Assembly: GCF_000774145.1 (NCBI RefSeq)
Contig: NZ_KN322983.1
Coordinates: 496,001-560,000, forward strand
Direction: 5' to 3'
DNA from: Pseudomonas mediterranea CFBP 5447
GTDB lineage: Bacteria > Pseudomonadota > Gammaproteobacteria > Pseudomonadales > Pseudomonadaceae
Length of the DNA stretch: 64,000 nucleotides
The number at the start of each line of letters is the position of its first letter. Position 1 is the first letter of the stretch. Of this stretch, positions 45,470 through 54,388 are shown piece after piece. The position numbers were made by a program, and so were the translations under genes. The notes beneath the pieces were generated by a model that worked only from the letters and a program-made list of their open reading frames with translations, was not told the DNA's origin and ran no database searches.

Positions 45470-48220
45470 GTCCGGGGTATCGAAGCCTTCGGTGAAGCGT
45501 CGATAGATCGGCTCGAGTAATTGCTGCGCGGGCTGTATCCGGCCCTGGCGTTGCCATAGTCGCGCCAGGGCCATTGCACTGCGCAGTTCCCAGGCCAGGG
45601 CACCCTGACGGCGGGCCACGTCCAAGGCTGTCACCAATTGTTCCTCGGCGCTGTGGTCAAGGGCGGGGTCGTTGCGTGCCAGCAAGGCCAGCGCCTCGGC
45701 CCGCAGGATCTCGGCCGTGCACCAGCCCGCCGCCCCGCTGCGGGCGCGGGCGAGTTGCCCGGGGCTGACCTGATCGGCCCGCAGGGTCACGACAATGTCC
45801 TCGATCAGCCCGTTGACCGGATTCGCCTCGAGGGGCGCGTCATCGAATGCACCGGCATAGTGGCGGGCCCAGTCATGAAACAGCATCACCGAATGCTTCT
45901 TGGCCTGGTACCGCAACATGGCGAGCCTTTCCGTCGCAACTGAATGATCGCCGTTGTAGCGCGCAATCACGCAACCGGCCAGCGCCAGGGTGTAGCAGAT
46001 CGAGGTGCCGTGGTTGATCTGCAAAGCAATTTGCAGGGCGAGACTGGCGGCCCGCCGGGCTTTTTCGGCCAAGCCTTGCAGCCAGAGTATGCGCGCCAGT
46101 ATGGTCAGCGATGCGACGCTCTGGTCGTATTGCACGCCGAAACCGTGGGTGAAACGGCTGAGATGGCCGCTTTGGGCCAGGCGCTGGATGACCTGCTCGG
46201 CGTCTTGTCGGGCGGCACCCTGGTCGCCGGCAAAATGCAGCGCCAGCACCCGCAAGCGTTGGGCGCTCAAGGACAGCAGCGGGTCGCCCTGGGTGCCCAG
46301 GCGGTCGAAGTCCTGGCTCTGTTCCAGTGCCTGCTGGTAATGGCCGCAACTGAGGTTGACCGCCATGTGTCCCGACACCGCCCGGAGCTCGCCGGCGCGG
46401 TTCTGGCACTGTTGCGCCAACTGCCGGGCGGTGACGAAGGCTTGAACCGTGGCCGGCGTACCGCCCTCGGTGTGGTAATTGAAAGTGGCATGGGCCAACT
46501 CCAGGGCGAGGCTCAGCCTGGGGCATGGCGACGGAGTGGCCCGCAGCAGTTGCAGCGCCTTGTTGACGTAAAGCCCATGCTCCTTGAGCAACGACAGCTC
46601 TTGCCAGAGGGGCAGGGTGCTCGCGGTCAAGCGGATGGCCACTTGATGAGCGCCCTTCGGGGCCAATCCCCGGTCGAGGGCGGCACGGATATCATCGCGA
46701 TAGGCCGCGTAACGTGCGATCCACACTGGCGTGGCGGTGTTTTCCCAATCCTGCTCGGCTTGCTCCATCAGGGCCAGGCAGCGCTCGGCATGGCGTTCCT
46801 GGCTGGCTGCCAGTTCGCCTGCTTCATGCAGTTTCTCCAGGGCGTAGCTGCGGGTGGTATCCAACAGGCGATAGCGCACCTCTTCATCGCCGACCTCGAC
46901 GTTGAGCAGGGATTTGGCGACCAATTGGCTGATCGACACCAGCACCTGGTCGGGCGCGACATGGGGGCCGATGATCACCGCGGCGGCCGATGCCAGGTTG
47001 AAGCTGCCCATGAACATCGACAGCCGTCGCAGGCAGATCTGCTCGCACACGGTGAGCAGTGCGAAGCTCCAATCCAGCGTGGCGCGCAGGGTCTGCTGGC
47101 GCGGCGCAACGTCGCCGTCGTTGTGGAGCAGGGCGACGCTGTCTTGCAGTTGCCGGTGAAGCGCCTCCAGCCCGAAGCGGCCCACTTGTGCGGCGGCCAG
47201 TTCGATGGCCAGGGGAATTCCGTCCAGTCGCCGGCAGATGTCCGCCACCAGGGGCACCTCGCGGTCGGTCAGCTCGAAGTCGTCATGGCTGGCCATGGCC
47301 CGCTCGGCGAACAGTTGCAGGGCCGGGTATTCGAGGGCCGGGTAACCTTCGATGGGTGTCTCCCGGGGTGGAAAGGCCAGGGCATCCAGGTGCTGGACGT
47401 GTTCGCCCTCGGCTCGCAGGCCTTCACGGCTGGTCGCCAGGATATGCAGGTGCGGGGCGCCGCGCAGGAGGGTTTCGCAGAGCTGGGCAACGGCGTCGAT
47501 CAGATGTTCGCAGTTATCGATCACCAGCAACAGATGCCGGTCCTTGAGCTGGCGGGCGATGGTCGCCGGCGGGTCGCTGTCCGGCTGCGGCAGATCCAGC
47601 AGCGCGCACAGGTCCGGGGCGATCATGGCCGGATCGTTGAGCAAGGACAGGTCCAGCAGATAAGTGCCGTCGCGGTAATGATCGATCAGCCGCTCGGCGA
47701 CCCGCAGGGCCACGGTGGTCTTGCCGATGCCGCCGGTTCCGACCAGGGTAATGAAGCGCTTGCGCGGCAGGTGGTCCACCAGGTTTTCCACCACCGCCTG
47801 GCGTCCGATCATCCGGTTACGACGCGGCGGCAGGTTGTGGGCCAGTGACGCAGGCGCGATATTCGCCATGGGGACGAGGGGCTCGGTCGACACCGGCGCG
47901 ACAAAACTGTAGCCGCGCTGCGCCACGGTGACGATGTAACGCTGCCCGGCCTGACCATCCCCCAACGCTTTGCGCAGTGCCGCGACGTGCACCCGCAGGT
48001 TGGTGTCTTCCACGACACTCCTGGGCCAGACACGGGCGATCAGTTGTTGCTTGCTCACCACCTCGCCGGCGTGTTCGAGCAGCACCAGCAGGATCTCCAC
48101 CGCCCGCCGCCCCAGGCGCAACGGTTGCCCGCCCTCCAGCACCAGGCGCTGGCGGGGATGGACGTGGTAAGGGCCGAAATGCACCGTCTGTTCGACGGGC
48201 AAGGCAGAGGGGTGGCTCAT
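45416..48220 (-). CDS. OmpR-type winged helix + NB-ARC-like ATPase + TPR regulator
   Basis: A 934-residue signal-transduction protein. The N-terminus has an OmpR-type DNA-binding domain (about 10-105, LRLGRRAVEILLVLLEHAG; SVVEDTNLRVHVAALRKALG). The ATPase follows, with Walker A GTGGIGKTTVALRVAE (about 163-178) and Walker B LLLVIDNCEHLIDA. The last 450 residues are helical repeats of TPR type. Such proteins integrate a ligand with ATP-dependent oligomerisation to activate nearby genes. Start is assigned to ATG 48220 (MSHPSALPVEQ); the longer frame to 48385 looks non-coding. The target may be the hydrolase gene at 48441. Confidence 0.88.
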   Translation of the reverse strand: MSHPSALPVEQTVHFGPYHVHPRQRLVLEGGQPLRLGRRAVEILLVLLEHAGEVVSKQQLIARVWPRSVVEDTNLRVHVAALRKALGDGQAGQRYIVTVAQRGYSFVAPVSTEPLVPMANIAPASLAHNLPPRRNRMIGRQAVVENLVDHLPRKRFITLVGTGGIGKTTVALRVAERLIDHYRDGTYLLDLSLLNDPAMIAPDLCALLDLPQPDSDPPATIARQLKDRHLLLVIDNCEHLIDAVAQLCETLLRGAPHLHILATSREGLRAEGEHVQHLDALAFPPRETPIEGYPALEYPALQLFAERAMASHDDFELTDREVPLVADICRRLDGIPLAIELAAAQVGRFGLEALHRQLQDSVALLHNDGDVAPRQQTLRATLDWSFALLTVCEQICLRRLSMFMGSFNLASAAAVIIGPHVAPDQVLVSISQLVAKSLLNVEVGDEEVRYRLLDTTRSYALEKLHEAGELAASQERHAERCLALMEQAEQDWENTATPVWIARYAAYRDDIRAALDRGLAPKGAHQVAIRLTASTLPLWQELSLLKEHGLYVNKALQLLRATPSPCPRLSLALELAHATFNYHTEGGTPATVQAFVTARQLAQQCQNRAGELRAVSGHMAVNLSCGHYQQALEQSQDFDRLGTQGDPLLSLSAQRLRVLALHFAGDQGAARQDAEQVIQRLAQSGHLSRFTHGFGVQYDQSVASLTILARILWLQGLAEKARRAASLALQIALQINHGTSICYTLALAGCVIARYNGDHSVATERLAMLRYQAKKHSVMLFHDWARHYAGAFDDAPLEANPVNGLIEDIVVTLRADQVSPGQLARARSGAAGWCTAEILRAEALALLARNDPALDHSAEEQLVTALDVARRQGALAWELRSAMALARLWQRQGRIQPAQQLLEPIYRRFTEGFDTPDLVEADALLHSLSRQCGA

Positions 48221-48440
48221 TGTGTTCTCAACGTCTGGTCTGATGCAGGAGGCATATCCGAGTATGTTCCTCAGGTTTGGCTTCAGGTGCAACGGTTTAG
48301 AGCCTTCATGCCTCGCCACAAAAGCAGCACAGTCTCGGTTCCAACACACCAATCCGAAAAAATTAACAACGTTTAACTCACGCATACACCCCCTCTGACC
48401 GGACCATGGAGACCTCCATCCCTCTCAAGGAAGTCATGTC

Positions 48441-49262
48441 ATGAGCACCTTCATCACCCGCGACGGCACCGAGATCTATTACAAGGATTGGGGCAGTGGT
48501 CAGCCGGTTGTCTTCAGCCATGGCTGGCCGTTGAACTCGGACAGTTGGGAAGCGCAGATGATGTTCCTGGCGTCCAACGGTTACCGGGTGATCGCTCACG
48601 ACCGCCGTGGGCATGGGCGTTCCAGCCAGCCTTGGGATGGCAATGACATGAACACCTACGCCGATGACCTGGCCGAGTTGATCGAGCGGCTGGACCTGAA
48701 GGACGCGGTGTTGCTCGGTTTTTCCACCGGCGGTGGTGAGGTGGCGCGCTATATCGGCCGGCATGGTGCCGCCCGCGTCGCCAAGCTCGGGCTGATCTCG
48801 GCGGTGACGCCACTGATGCTCAGGACCCCGGCCAATCCGGGTGGCCTGCCCATCGAAGTGTTCGACGGTTTCCGCCAGGCCTCCCTGGTCGACCGTTCTC
48901 AGCTATACAAGGATGTGGCCAGCGCGTTCTTCGGCGCCAACCGTCCGGGCGCCAAGGTGTCCCAAGGCATGATCGACTGGTTCTGGATGCAAGGCATGCT
49001 CGCCGGCCACAAGAACACGTACGACTGCATCAAGGCGTTCTCGGAGACCGATCTTTCCGAAGACTTGCGCAACATCGACGTGCCGACCCTCGTGGTCCAT
49101 GGCGATGACGACCAGGTGGTCCCCATCGAAGCCGCCGGCATCGCAGCCGCCAAGCTGCTCAAGCACTCGCAACTGCTGGTCTACCCCGGCGCGCCCCATG
49201 GCCTGACCGATACCCACAAGGATCGACTGAACGCGGATCTGCTGGCGTTCATCCGCGGCTGA
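48441..49262 (+). CDS. Alpha/beta hydrolase, non-heme chloroperoxidase/arylesterase type
   Basis: A 273-residue hydrolase with the chloroperoxidase pattern. The nucleophile is the Ser of [17 protein letters not shown] (about residues 95-111), the oxyanion region is [13 protein letters not shown], the acid is [10 protein letters not shown] and the catalytic His is [11 protein letters not shown]. These enzymes are esterases that also make peracids, which halogenate non-specifically. There is no signal peptide. AAGGAAGTCATGTC precedes ATG 48441. It diverges from the large ATPase regulator. Confidence 0.92.
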   Translation: MSTFITRDGTEIYYKDWGSGQPVVFSHGWPLNSDSWEAQMMFLASNGYRVIAHDRRGHGRSSQPWDGNDMNTYADDLAELIERLDLKDAVLLGFSTGGGEVARYIGRHGAARVAKLGLISAVTPLMLRTPANPGGLPIEVFDGFRQASLVDRSQLYKDVASAFFGANRPGAKVSQGMIDWFWMQGMLAGHKNTYDCIKAFSETDLSEDLRNIDVPTLVVHGDDDQVVPIEAAGIAAAKLLKHSQLLVYPGAPHGLTDTHKDRLNADLLAFIRG

Positions 49263-49275
49263 TCGAGCAGAGAAC

Positions 49276-49366
49276 CTGTGGGAGCGAGCCTGCTCGCGAT
49301 AGCGGTGGGTCAGCTTGTGACGATGTCGGATGTGTCGACGCTTCGCGAGCAGGCTCGCTCCCACAG
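49276..49366. repeat. REP inverted pair
   Basis: CTGTGGGAGCGAGCCTGCTC faces TTCGCGAGCAGGCTCGCTCC across a spacer of about 40 bp, between the hydrolase and LysR genes. Confidence 0.92.
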
Positions 49367-49393
49367 GATCGGCATTCCATAGGACTCTAACCG

Positions 49394-50341
49394 ATGAATC
49401 GCAACGACTTACGCCGTCTCGACATGAACCTGCTGGTGATCTTCGAGGCGTTGATGTTCGAGAAGAACCTGACCCGCGTCGCGGAAAAGCTGTTCATGGG
49501 CCAGCCTGCCGTGAGCGCGGCGCTGGGGCGGCTGCGGGATCTGTTCGATGACCCGCTGCTGATCCGCCACGGTCGCGGCATGGAACCGACGCCGCGGGCC
49601 ATGGCGATCCTGCGGGAGCTGCAACCGGCCATGGACACGATTTCCGGCGCGGTCAGCCGGGCCAAGGCGTTCGATCCGTCCACCAGTTGCGACGTGTTTC
49701 GCATCGGCCTGTCGGACGACGCCGAGTTCGGCCTGTTTCCGCCCTTGCTGAGCCAACTGCGGGAAGAGGCGCCGGGCATCATCGTGGTGGTGCGCCGGGC
49801 CAACTACCTGTTGATGTCGTCGTTGCTGGGCAGCGGGGAAATCAGCGTCGGCGTCAGCTACACCACTGATCTGCCGGCCAACGCCAAGCGCAAGAAATTG
49901 CGCGACATCCCTTGCAAGGTTTTGCGCGGCGACAAGCGTCCGGGCCCGCTGACCCTGGACGAGTACTGCGCGCGACCCCACGCCATGGTGTCGTTCTCGG
50001 GCGACCTGAGCGGCAACATCGACCTGGACCTGGCGCGCATTGGCCGGACCCGCAAGGTGGTGCTGGGCGTCCCGCAGTTCAGTGGCTTGCGGGCCTTGTT
50101 GGCCGGCACCGAACTGATCGCCACCGTGCCCGACTACGCGGCCTGCGCGCTGGTGGAAGGCTGCGCGTTGCGGGCCGAGGACCCGCCGTTCGAGATCAAC
50201 GCGGCCGAGCTGTCGATGGTCTGGAGCGGCGTGCATGACAACGACCCGGCGGAGCGCTGGCTGCGCTCGCGCATTGCCACCCACATGTCCCAACCATTGC
50301 CGGCCGCCGCCTACGCGGATCCGGACGGAGCACACCGATGA
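49394..50341 (+). CDS. LysR-family transcriptional regulator (NodD-like subgroup)
   Basis: A 315-residue LTTR. The N-terminal winged helix reads LRRLDMNLLVIFEALMFEKN and VAEKLFMGQPAVSAALGRLRD, the NodD/LeuO-type pattern. The C-terminal substrate domain begins at about residue 90. It heads an operon; its stop overlaps the DoxX start (ATGA), so unlike most LysR genes it is cotranscribed with, not divergent from, its likely targets. Confidence 0.9.
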   Translation: MNRNDLRRLDMNLLVIFEALMFEKNLTRVAEKLFMGQPAVSAALGRLRDLFDDPLLIRHGRGMEPTPRAMAILRELQPAMDTISGAVSRAKAFDPSTSCDVFRIGLSDDAEFGLFPPLLSQLREEAPGIIVVVRRANYLLMSSLLGSGEISVGVSYTTDLPANAKRKKLRDIPCKVLRGDKRPGPLTLDEYCARPHAMVSFSGDLSGNIDLDLARIGRTRKVVLGVPQFSGLRALLAGTELIATVPDYAACALVEGCALRAEDPPFEINAAELSMVWSGVHDNDPAERWLRSRIATHMSQPLPAAAYADPDGAHR

Positions 50342-50751
50342 ACGCCGCCGACGAACGTACCCTGCAGGATTGGGGACTGCTGTTCCTGCGCCTCAGTGGC
50401 GCGCTGTTTCTGCTGTGGGTCCACGGGTTGCCGAAGTGGCTGCACTACAGCGACGAACTCACCCGCATCGAAGACCCGTTTCACCTCGGGGCGAGCCTCA
50501 CCCTGATGTTGGCGATCTTCGCCGAAGTGCTGTGCCCGTTGCTGATCGCGGCCGGTGTCCTGGTGCGCCTGGCGTGCCTGCCCATCCTGTTCCTGTTGGC
50601 CGTTGCACTGTGGGTAGTCCACCCGCAATGGAGCCTCGAAGAAGGGCAGTTCGGCTGGCTGCTGCTGATCATCTTTACCTGCGTGTTCATCGCCGGGCCG
50701 GGTCGCCTGGCGCTGAATGCGCGTTTTACCGGAGTGTTACGCCATGTCTGA
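50338..50751 (+). CDS. DoxX-family membrane protein
   Basis: A 137-residue protein with four hydrophobic helices (about 12-28, 48-66, 70-92, 100-118) and the DoxX pattern LRLSGALFLLWVHGLPK at the start. DoxX proteins are inner-membrane proteins, some tied to thiosulfate or redox stress handling. It overlaps both the LysR gene upstream and the monooxygenase gene downstream. Confidence 0.85.
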   Translation: MNAADERTLQDWGLLFLRLSGALFLLWVHGLPKWLHYSDELTRIEDPFHLGASLTLMLAIFAEVLCPLLIAAGVLVRLACLPILFLLAVALWVVHPQWSLEEGQFGWLLLIIFTCVFIAGPGRLALNARFTGVLRHV

Positions 50752-51370
50752 ATCTCAAGCTATAGAGTCCACAACGGGCACTGCCTCACCCGGCTCCGAC
50801 GAAATCGTCACGCTGATCGTCAAACACCGGATCAAGGCCGGCCAGGACGCGGCCTATGAGGCCTGGTTGCGACGCATCGTGACCGTGGCCGGCCGTTGGC
50901 CGGGCCACCTGGGGGTGGATGTGGTGCGGGGCAAGCAGGGTGGGTTATCGCTGTTCACTTGCGTGCTGCGCTTCCTTTCCACCGAGGCCCTGCAGCGCTG
51001 GCTCGATTCGCCTGAGCGCCGCGAACTGGTGGAGGAGGCCGCGCCGTTGCTGGCCGACGGCGACCAGACCGAAGTCGCCTCCCACAAGGAGTTCTGGTTC
51101 ACCCCGCTGGCGGATGCCGCTACACCGCCACCGCGCTGGAAGCAGGCCGTGGTGACGTTGCTGGTGATCCTGCCGCACACCTTGCTGGTGCCGCTGATCT
51201 GGGGCCCGGTGCTGCAGCTCAACGCTTTTCTATCCAACTACGTCGTCGCCACGTTCCTGATCACCCTGACCATCGTGCTCTCGGTCTGCTACGTGTGCAT
51301 GCCGCTGGCGACCCGTTTGTTCGCGCCCTGGATGGAGGCCTCGAAGGCGCATGAGCATCTGGAGTCTTAG
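50744..51370 (+). CDS. Antibiotic biosynthesis monooxygenase (ABM) domain membrane protein
   Basis: A 208-residue protein. The N-terminal ABM ferredoxin-like domain (about 22-115) contains IKAGQDAAYEAWLRRI and a Gly-Gly-hydrophobic strand. Two C-terminal helices (about 138-158 and 170-195) place it in the membrane, with a Pro-Pro hinge (ATPPPRWKQ) between. This ABM-plus-two-TM layout is common in proteobacteria and usually not a true monooxygenase. It overlaps the DoxX gene by 8 bp. Confidence 0.85.
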   Translation: MSESQAIESTTGTASPGSDEIVTLIVKHRIKAGQDAAYEAWLRRIVTVAGRWPGHLGVDVVRGKQGGLSLFTCVLRFLSTEALQRWLDSPERRELVEEAAPLLADGDQTEVASHKEFWFTPLADAATPPPRWKQAVVTLLVILPHTLLVPLIWGPVLQLNAFLSNYVVATFLITLTIVLSVCYVCMPLATRLFAPWMEASKAHEHLES

Positions 51371-51398
51371 CTGACACCGTTGTGGCAAGGAAGGCTTG

Positions 51399-51492
51399 TG
51401 TGGCGAGGGAGGAACGAGGGCGACCCGCGCGAAGCGGCCCTAAGTTTTTTGGGGCGCTGCGCCACCCAGCGGGAGCAAGCTCCCTCGCCACG
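51399..51492. repeat. REP of the GTGGCGAGGGAG family (wide inverted pair)
   Basis: TGTGGCGAGGGAG and CTCCCTCGCCAC are about 70 bp apart; the inner part contains AGCGGGAGCAAGCTCCC. It lies between the ABM gene and the amidohydrolase. Confidence 0.8.
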
Positions 51493-51524
51493 GTATTCAT
51501 TTTTGATAGTTGAAGGAAAACCCG

Positions 51525-53363
51525 ATGAACGCCGATCTGATTCTGTTCAATGGCCAGTTCCACACCGTCGACCGGGAAAAGCCCCGGGCCAGCGCCGTGG
51601 CCATCAGCCAGGGCAAGTTCGTTGCCGTGGGCACCGACGCCGAGGCCATGGCCCTGCGTGGCAGCCGTACCCAGGTCATCGACCTCAAGGGGCGTACCGT
51701 CATTCCGGGACTCAACGACTCGCACCTGCACCTGATCCGCGGGGGCCTGAACTACAACCTCGAACTGCGTTGGGAAGGGGTGCCGTCCCTGGCCGATGCC
51801 CTGCGCATGCTCAAGGACCAGGCCGACCGTACGCCGGCGCCGCAATGGGTGCGCGTGGTGGGTGGCTGGAACGAATTCCAGTTCGCCGAAAAGCGCATGC
51901 CGACCCTGGAAGAACTCAACCAGGCCGCCCCCGATACCCCGGTGTTCGTGTTGCACCTGTATGACCGCGCCTTGCTCAACCGCGCCGCGTTGCGGGTGGC
52001 CGGCTATACCCGTGACACGCCGAACCCGCCGGGCGGCGAGATCGTGCGCGACAGCAAGGGCGAGCCCACCGGCATGTTGGTGGCGCGTCCCAACGCGATG
52101 ATCCTCTACTCGACGTTGGCCAAGGGGCCGAAGTTACCGCTGGAGTACCAGGTCAACTCCACTCGCCAGTTCATGCGTGAACTCAATCGCCTGGGGCTGA
52201 CCAGTGCCATCGACGCGGGTGGTGGTTTCCAGAACTACCCGGACGATTACGCGGTGATCGAGCAGTTGGCCCGGGAAGAACAGTTGACGGTGCGCATCGC
52301 CTACAACCTGTTCACCCAGAAGCCCAAGGAAGAGCTCAGCGACTTCAAGAACTGGACCGGCAGCGTCAAGCTGCACCAGGGCGATGATTTCCTGCGGCAC
52401 AACGGCGCCGGTGAAATGCTGGTGTTCTCGGCAGCGGATTTCGAAGACTTCCTGGAGCCACGCCCGGACTTGCCGGCGAGTATGGAGCAGGACCTGGAAC
52501 CGGTGGTGCGGCACCTGGTGGAGCAGCGCTGGCCGTTCCGCCTGCATGCCACCTACAACGAGTCCATCAGCCGTATGCTCGACGTGTTCGAGAAGGTCAA
52601 CCGCGACATCCCGTTCAACGGCCTGCCATGGTTCTTCGACCACGCCGAAACCATCACCCCGCAGAACATCGAACGGGTCCGCGCACTGGGCGGCGGTATT
52701 GCCATCCAGGACCGCATGGCCTTCCAGGGCGAGTATTTCGTCGACCGCTACGGCGCCAAGGCGGCCGAAGCGACGCCGCCGATCAAGCGCATGCTGGCCG
52801 AAGGCGTGCCGGTGGGTGCCGGCACCGACGCCACCCGGGTGTCGAGCTACAACCCCTGGACCTCGCTGTACTGGATGGTCAGCGGCCGCACGGTCGGTGG
52901 CCTGGCGCTGCACGAAGAAGGCCTGCCGCGCCTCACCGCGCTGGAGCTGTTCACCCATGGCAGCGCCTGGTTTTCCTCGGAGCAGGGCAAGAAGGGACAG
53001 ATCAAGGTCGGCCAACTGGCGGACCTGGCGGCACTGAGCGCCGACTTCTTCAGCGTCGAGGAAGAAGCCATCAAGTGGATCGAGTCCGTGCTGACGGTGG
53101 TCGACGGCAAGGTGGTGTACGCCGCCGGCGACTTCGAAAAACTCGGCCCTGCCAGCGTCCCGGTACTGCCGGACTGGTCGCCGGTGGTCAAGGTGCCAGG
53201 TCACTGGCGCCCGACCTCGCCGTTGCAGGCCCAGGTGCACCAGTGCAGCGGTCCTTGCACGGTGCATTCCCATAGCCATGAGCGGGCGCGGCTGTCGAAC
53301 GTCCCGGTCAGCGATTTCCAAGGCTTCTGGGGCGCGTTTGGCTGTTCCTGCTTCGCGTTCTGA
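51525..53363 (+). CDS. Amidohydrolase of the YtcJ type with Cys/His-rich tail
   Basis: A 612-residue metal-dependent amidohydrolase (Amidohydro_3). Metal site motifs are NDSHLHLIRGG (HxH), the Lys of SVKLHQGDDF, then RLHATYNES, WFFDHAE, and GTDATRVSSYNPW near the end of the barrel. It lacks a signal peptide. The last 45 residues (VHQCSGPCTVHSHSHERA, then FGCSCFAF) form an unusual Cys/His-rich extension beyond the normal barrel. GAAGGAAAACCCG precedes ATG 51525. The substrate is unknown; most relatives hydrolyse amides or esters of aromatic compounds. Confidence 0.88.
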   Translation: MNADLILFNGQFHTVDREKPRASAVAISQGKFVAVGTDAEAMALRGSRTQVIDLKGRTVIPGLNDSHLHLIRGGLNYNLELRWEGVPSLADALRMLKDQADRTPAPQWVRVVGGWNEFQFAEKRMPTLEELNQAAPDTPVFVLHLYDRALLNRAALRVAGYTRDTPNPPGGEIVRDSKGEPTGMLVARPNAMILYSTLAKGPKLPLEYQVNSTRQFMRELNRLGLTSAIDAGGGFQNYPDDYAVIEQLAREEQLTVRIAYNLFTQKPKEELSDFKNWTGSVKLHQGDDFLRHNGAGEMLVFSAADFEDFLEPRPDLPASMEQDLEPVVRHLVEQRWPFRLHATYNESISRMLDVFEKVNRDIPFNGLPWFFDHAETITPQNIERVRALGGGIAIQDRMAFQGEYFVDRYGAKAAEATPPIKRMLAEGVPVGAGTDATRVSSYNPWTSLYWMVSGRTVGGLALHEEGLPRLTALELFTHGSAWFSSEQGKKGQIKVGQLADLAALSADFFSVEEEAIKWIESVLTVVDGKVVYAAGDFEKLGPASVPVLPDWSPVVKVPGHWRPTSPLQAQVHQCSGPCTVHSHSHERARLSNVPVSDFQGFWGAFGCSCFAF

Positions 53364-53447
53364 CAAACAGTGTTGTAAGGGGGACACCCTCGCTCGGACG
53401 AGCGCTTAGCGGTTGAACATTCAGCGCCGCTGTCGCCTGACGATCGG

Positions 53448-53474
53448 CCATCGCGAGCAGGCTCGCTCCCACAG
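53448..53474. repeat. Single REP half (left arm decayed)
   Basis: GGCCATCGCGAGCAGGCTCG followed by CTCCCACAG. The matching left arm has decayed to CTCGCTCGGACGAGCG at about 53390. Confidence 0.8.
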
Positions 53475-53505
53475 GTTTCGCACTTCCATCCAAAGGAGTC
53501 ATCCC

Positions 53506-54135
53506 ATGAGCAACGCCCCTGTCTACAACCGCCTGAACAAAGATGATGCCGTCGTCCTGCTGGTCGATCACCAGACCGGCCTGATCTCCCTGGTCCAGGA
53601 CTTCTCGCCCAACGAGTTCAAGAACAACGTGCTGGCCCTGGCCGACCTGGCGAAATTCTTCGGTCTGCCGACTATCCTGACCACCAGCTTCGAAAAAGGC
53701 CCTAACGGCCCGCTCGTGCCGGAGCTCAAGGAAATGTTCCCGGACGCGCCATACATCCCGCGTCCAGGCCAGATCAATGCCTGGGACAACGAAGACTTCG
53801 TCAAGGCGATCAAGGCCACCGGCCGCAAGCAGCTGATCATCGCCGGCGTGGTGACCGACGTCTGCGTCGCGTTCCCGACCTTGTCGGCACTGGCCGAAGG
53901 TTTCGACGTGTTCGTCGTCACCGACGCCTCGGGCACCTTCAACGAAACCGTGCAGCAGGCTTCCTGGGCCCGCATGACCGCGGCTGGCGCGCAACTGATG
54001 AACTGGTTCTCGGTGGCTTGCGAACTGCATCGCGACTGGCGCAACGACATCGAAGGCCTGGGCAACCTGCTGTCCCAGCGCATTCCGAACTACCGCAACC
54101 TGATGAACAGCTATGCGGCGCTGACTGCCAAGTAA
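53506..54135 (+). CDS. Isochorismatase-family hydrolase (YcaC type)
   Basis: A 209-residue cysteine hydrolase of the isochorismatase fold. The triad is visible as the Asp of VLLVDHQTGLIS, the Lys in GRKQLIIAG and the Cys of GVVTDVCVAFPTLSA. It resembles YcaC, an enzyme of unknown true substrate that forms octamers. AAAGGAG precedes ATG 53506. A terminator follows 23 bp after the stop. Confidence 0.92.
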   Translation: MSNAPVYNRLNKDDAVVLLVDHQTGLISLVQDFSPNEFKNNVLALADLAKFFGLPTILTTSFEKGPNGPLVPELKEMFPDAPYIPRPGQINAWDNEDFVKAIKATGRKQLIIAGVVTDVCVAFPTLSALAEGFDVFVVTDASGTFNETVQQASWARMTAAGAQLMNWFSVACELHRDWRNDIEGLGNLLSQRIPNYRNLMNSYAALTAK

Positions 54136-54157
54136 GCTGAGCGGTTCTAGCTGGACG

Positions 54158-54187
54158 ACGCCCGCCTTGTGCGGGCGTTTTGGTTTT
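54158..54187 (+). terminator. Intrinsic terminator after the YcaC-like gene
   Basis: The stem ACGCCCGC / GCGGGCGT, with loop CTTGT, is followed by TTTTGGTTTTT. Confidence 0.92.
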
Positions 54188-54207
54188 TGGTCGACTGACA
54201 GGCCGCC

Positions 54208-54301
54208 ATCGCGAGCAGGCTCGCTCCCACAGAGGATTCGGGCGTTCTCAAGGGGCATGTCCGCCACAAAACCCATGTGGGAGCGAGCCTGCTCGCGATG
54301 G
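54208..54301. repeat. REP inverted pair, opposite order
   Basis: The pair reads ATCGCGAGCAGGCTCGCTCC first and GTGGGAGCGAGCCTGCTCGC second, the reverse of the other pairs in the window (tail-to-tail). Confidence 0.88.
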
Positions 54302-54388
54302 CGTCAGCCCATACAACCCTTCCCAACCTGTCTCACCCCGACCACAATGCTCAACTGAACTCCCTCACTGTCCACCCCTGGAGTGACA

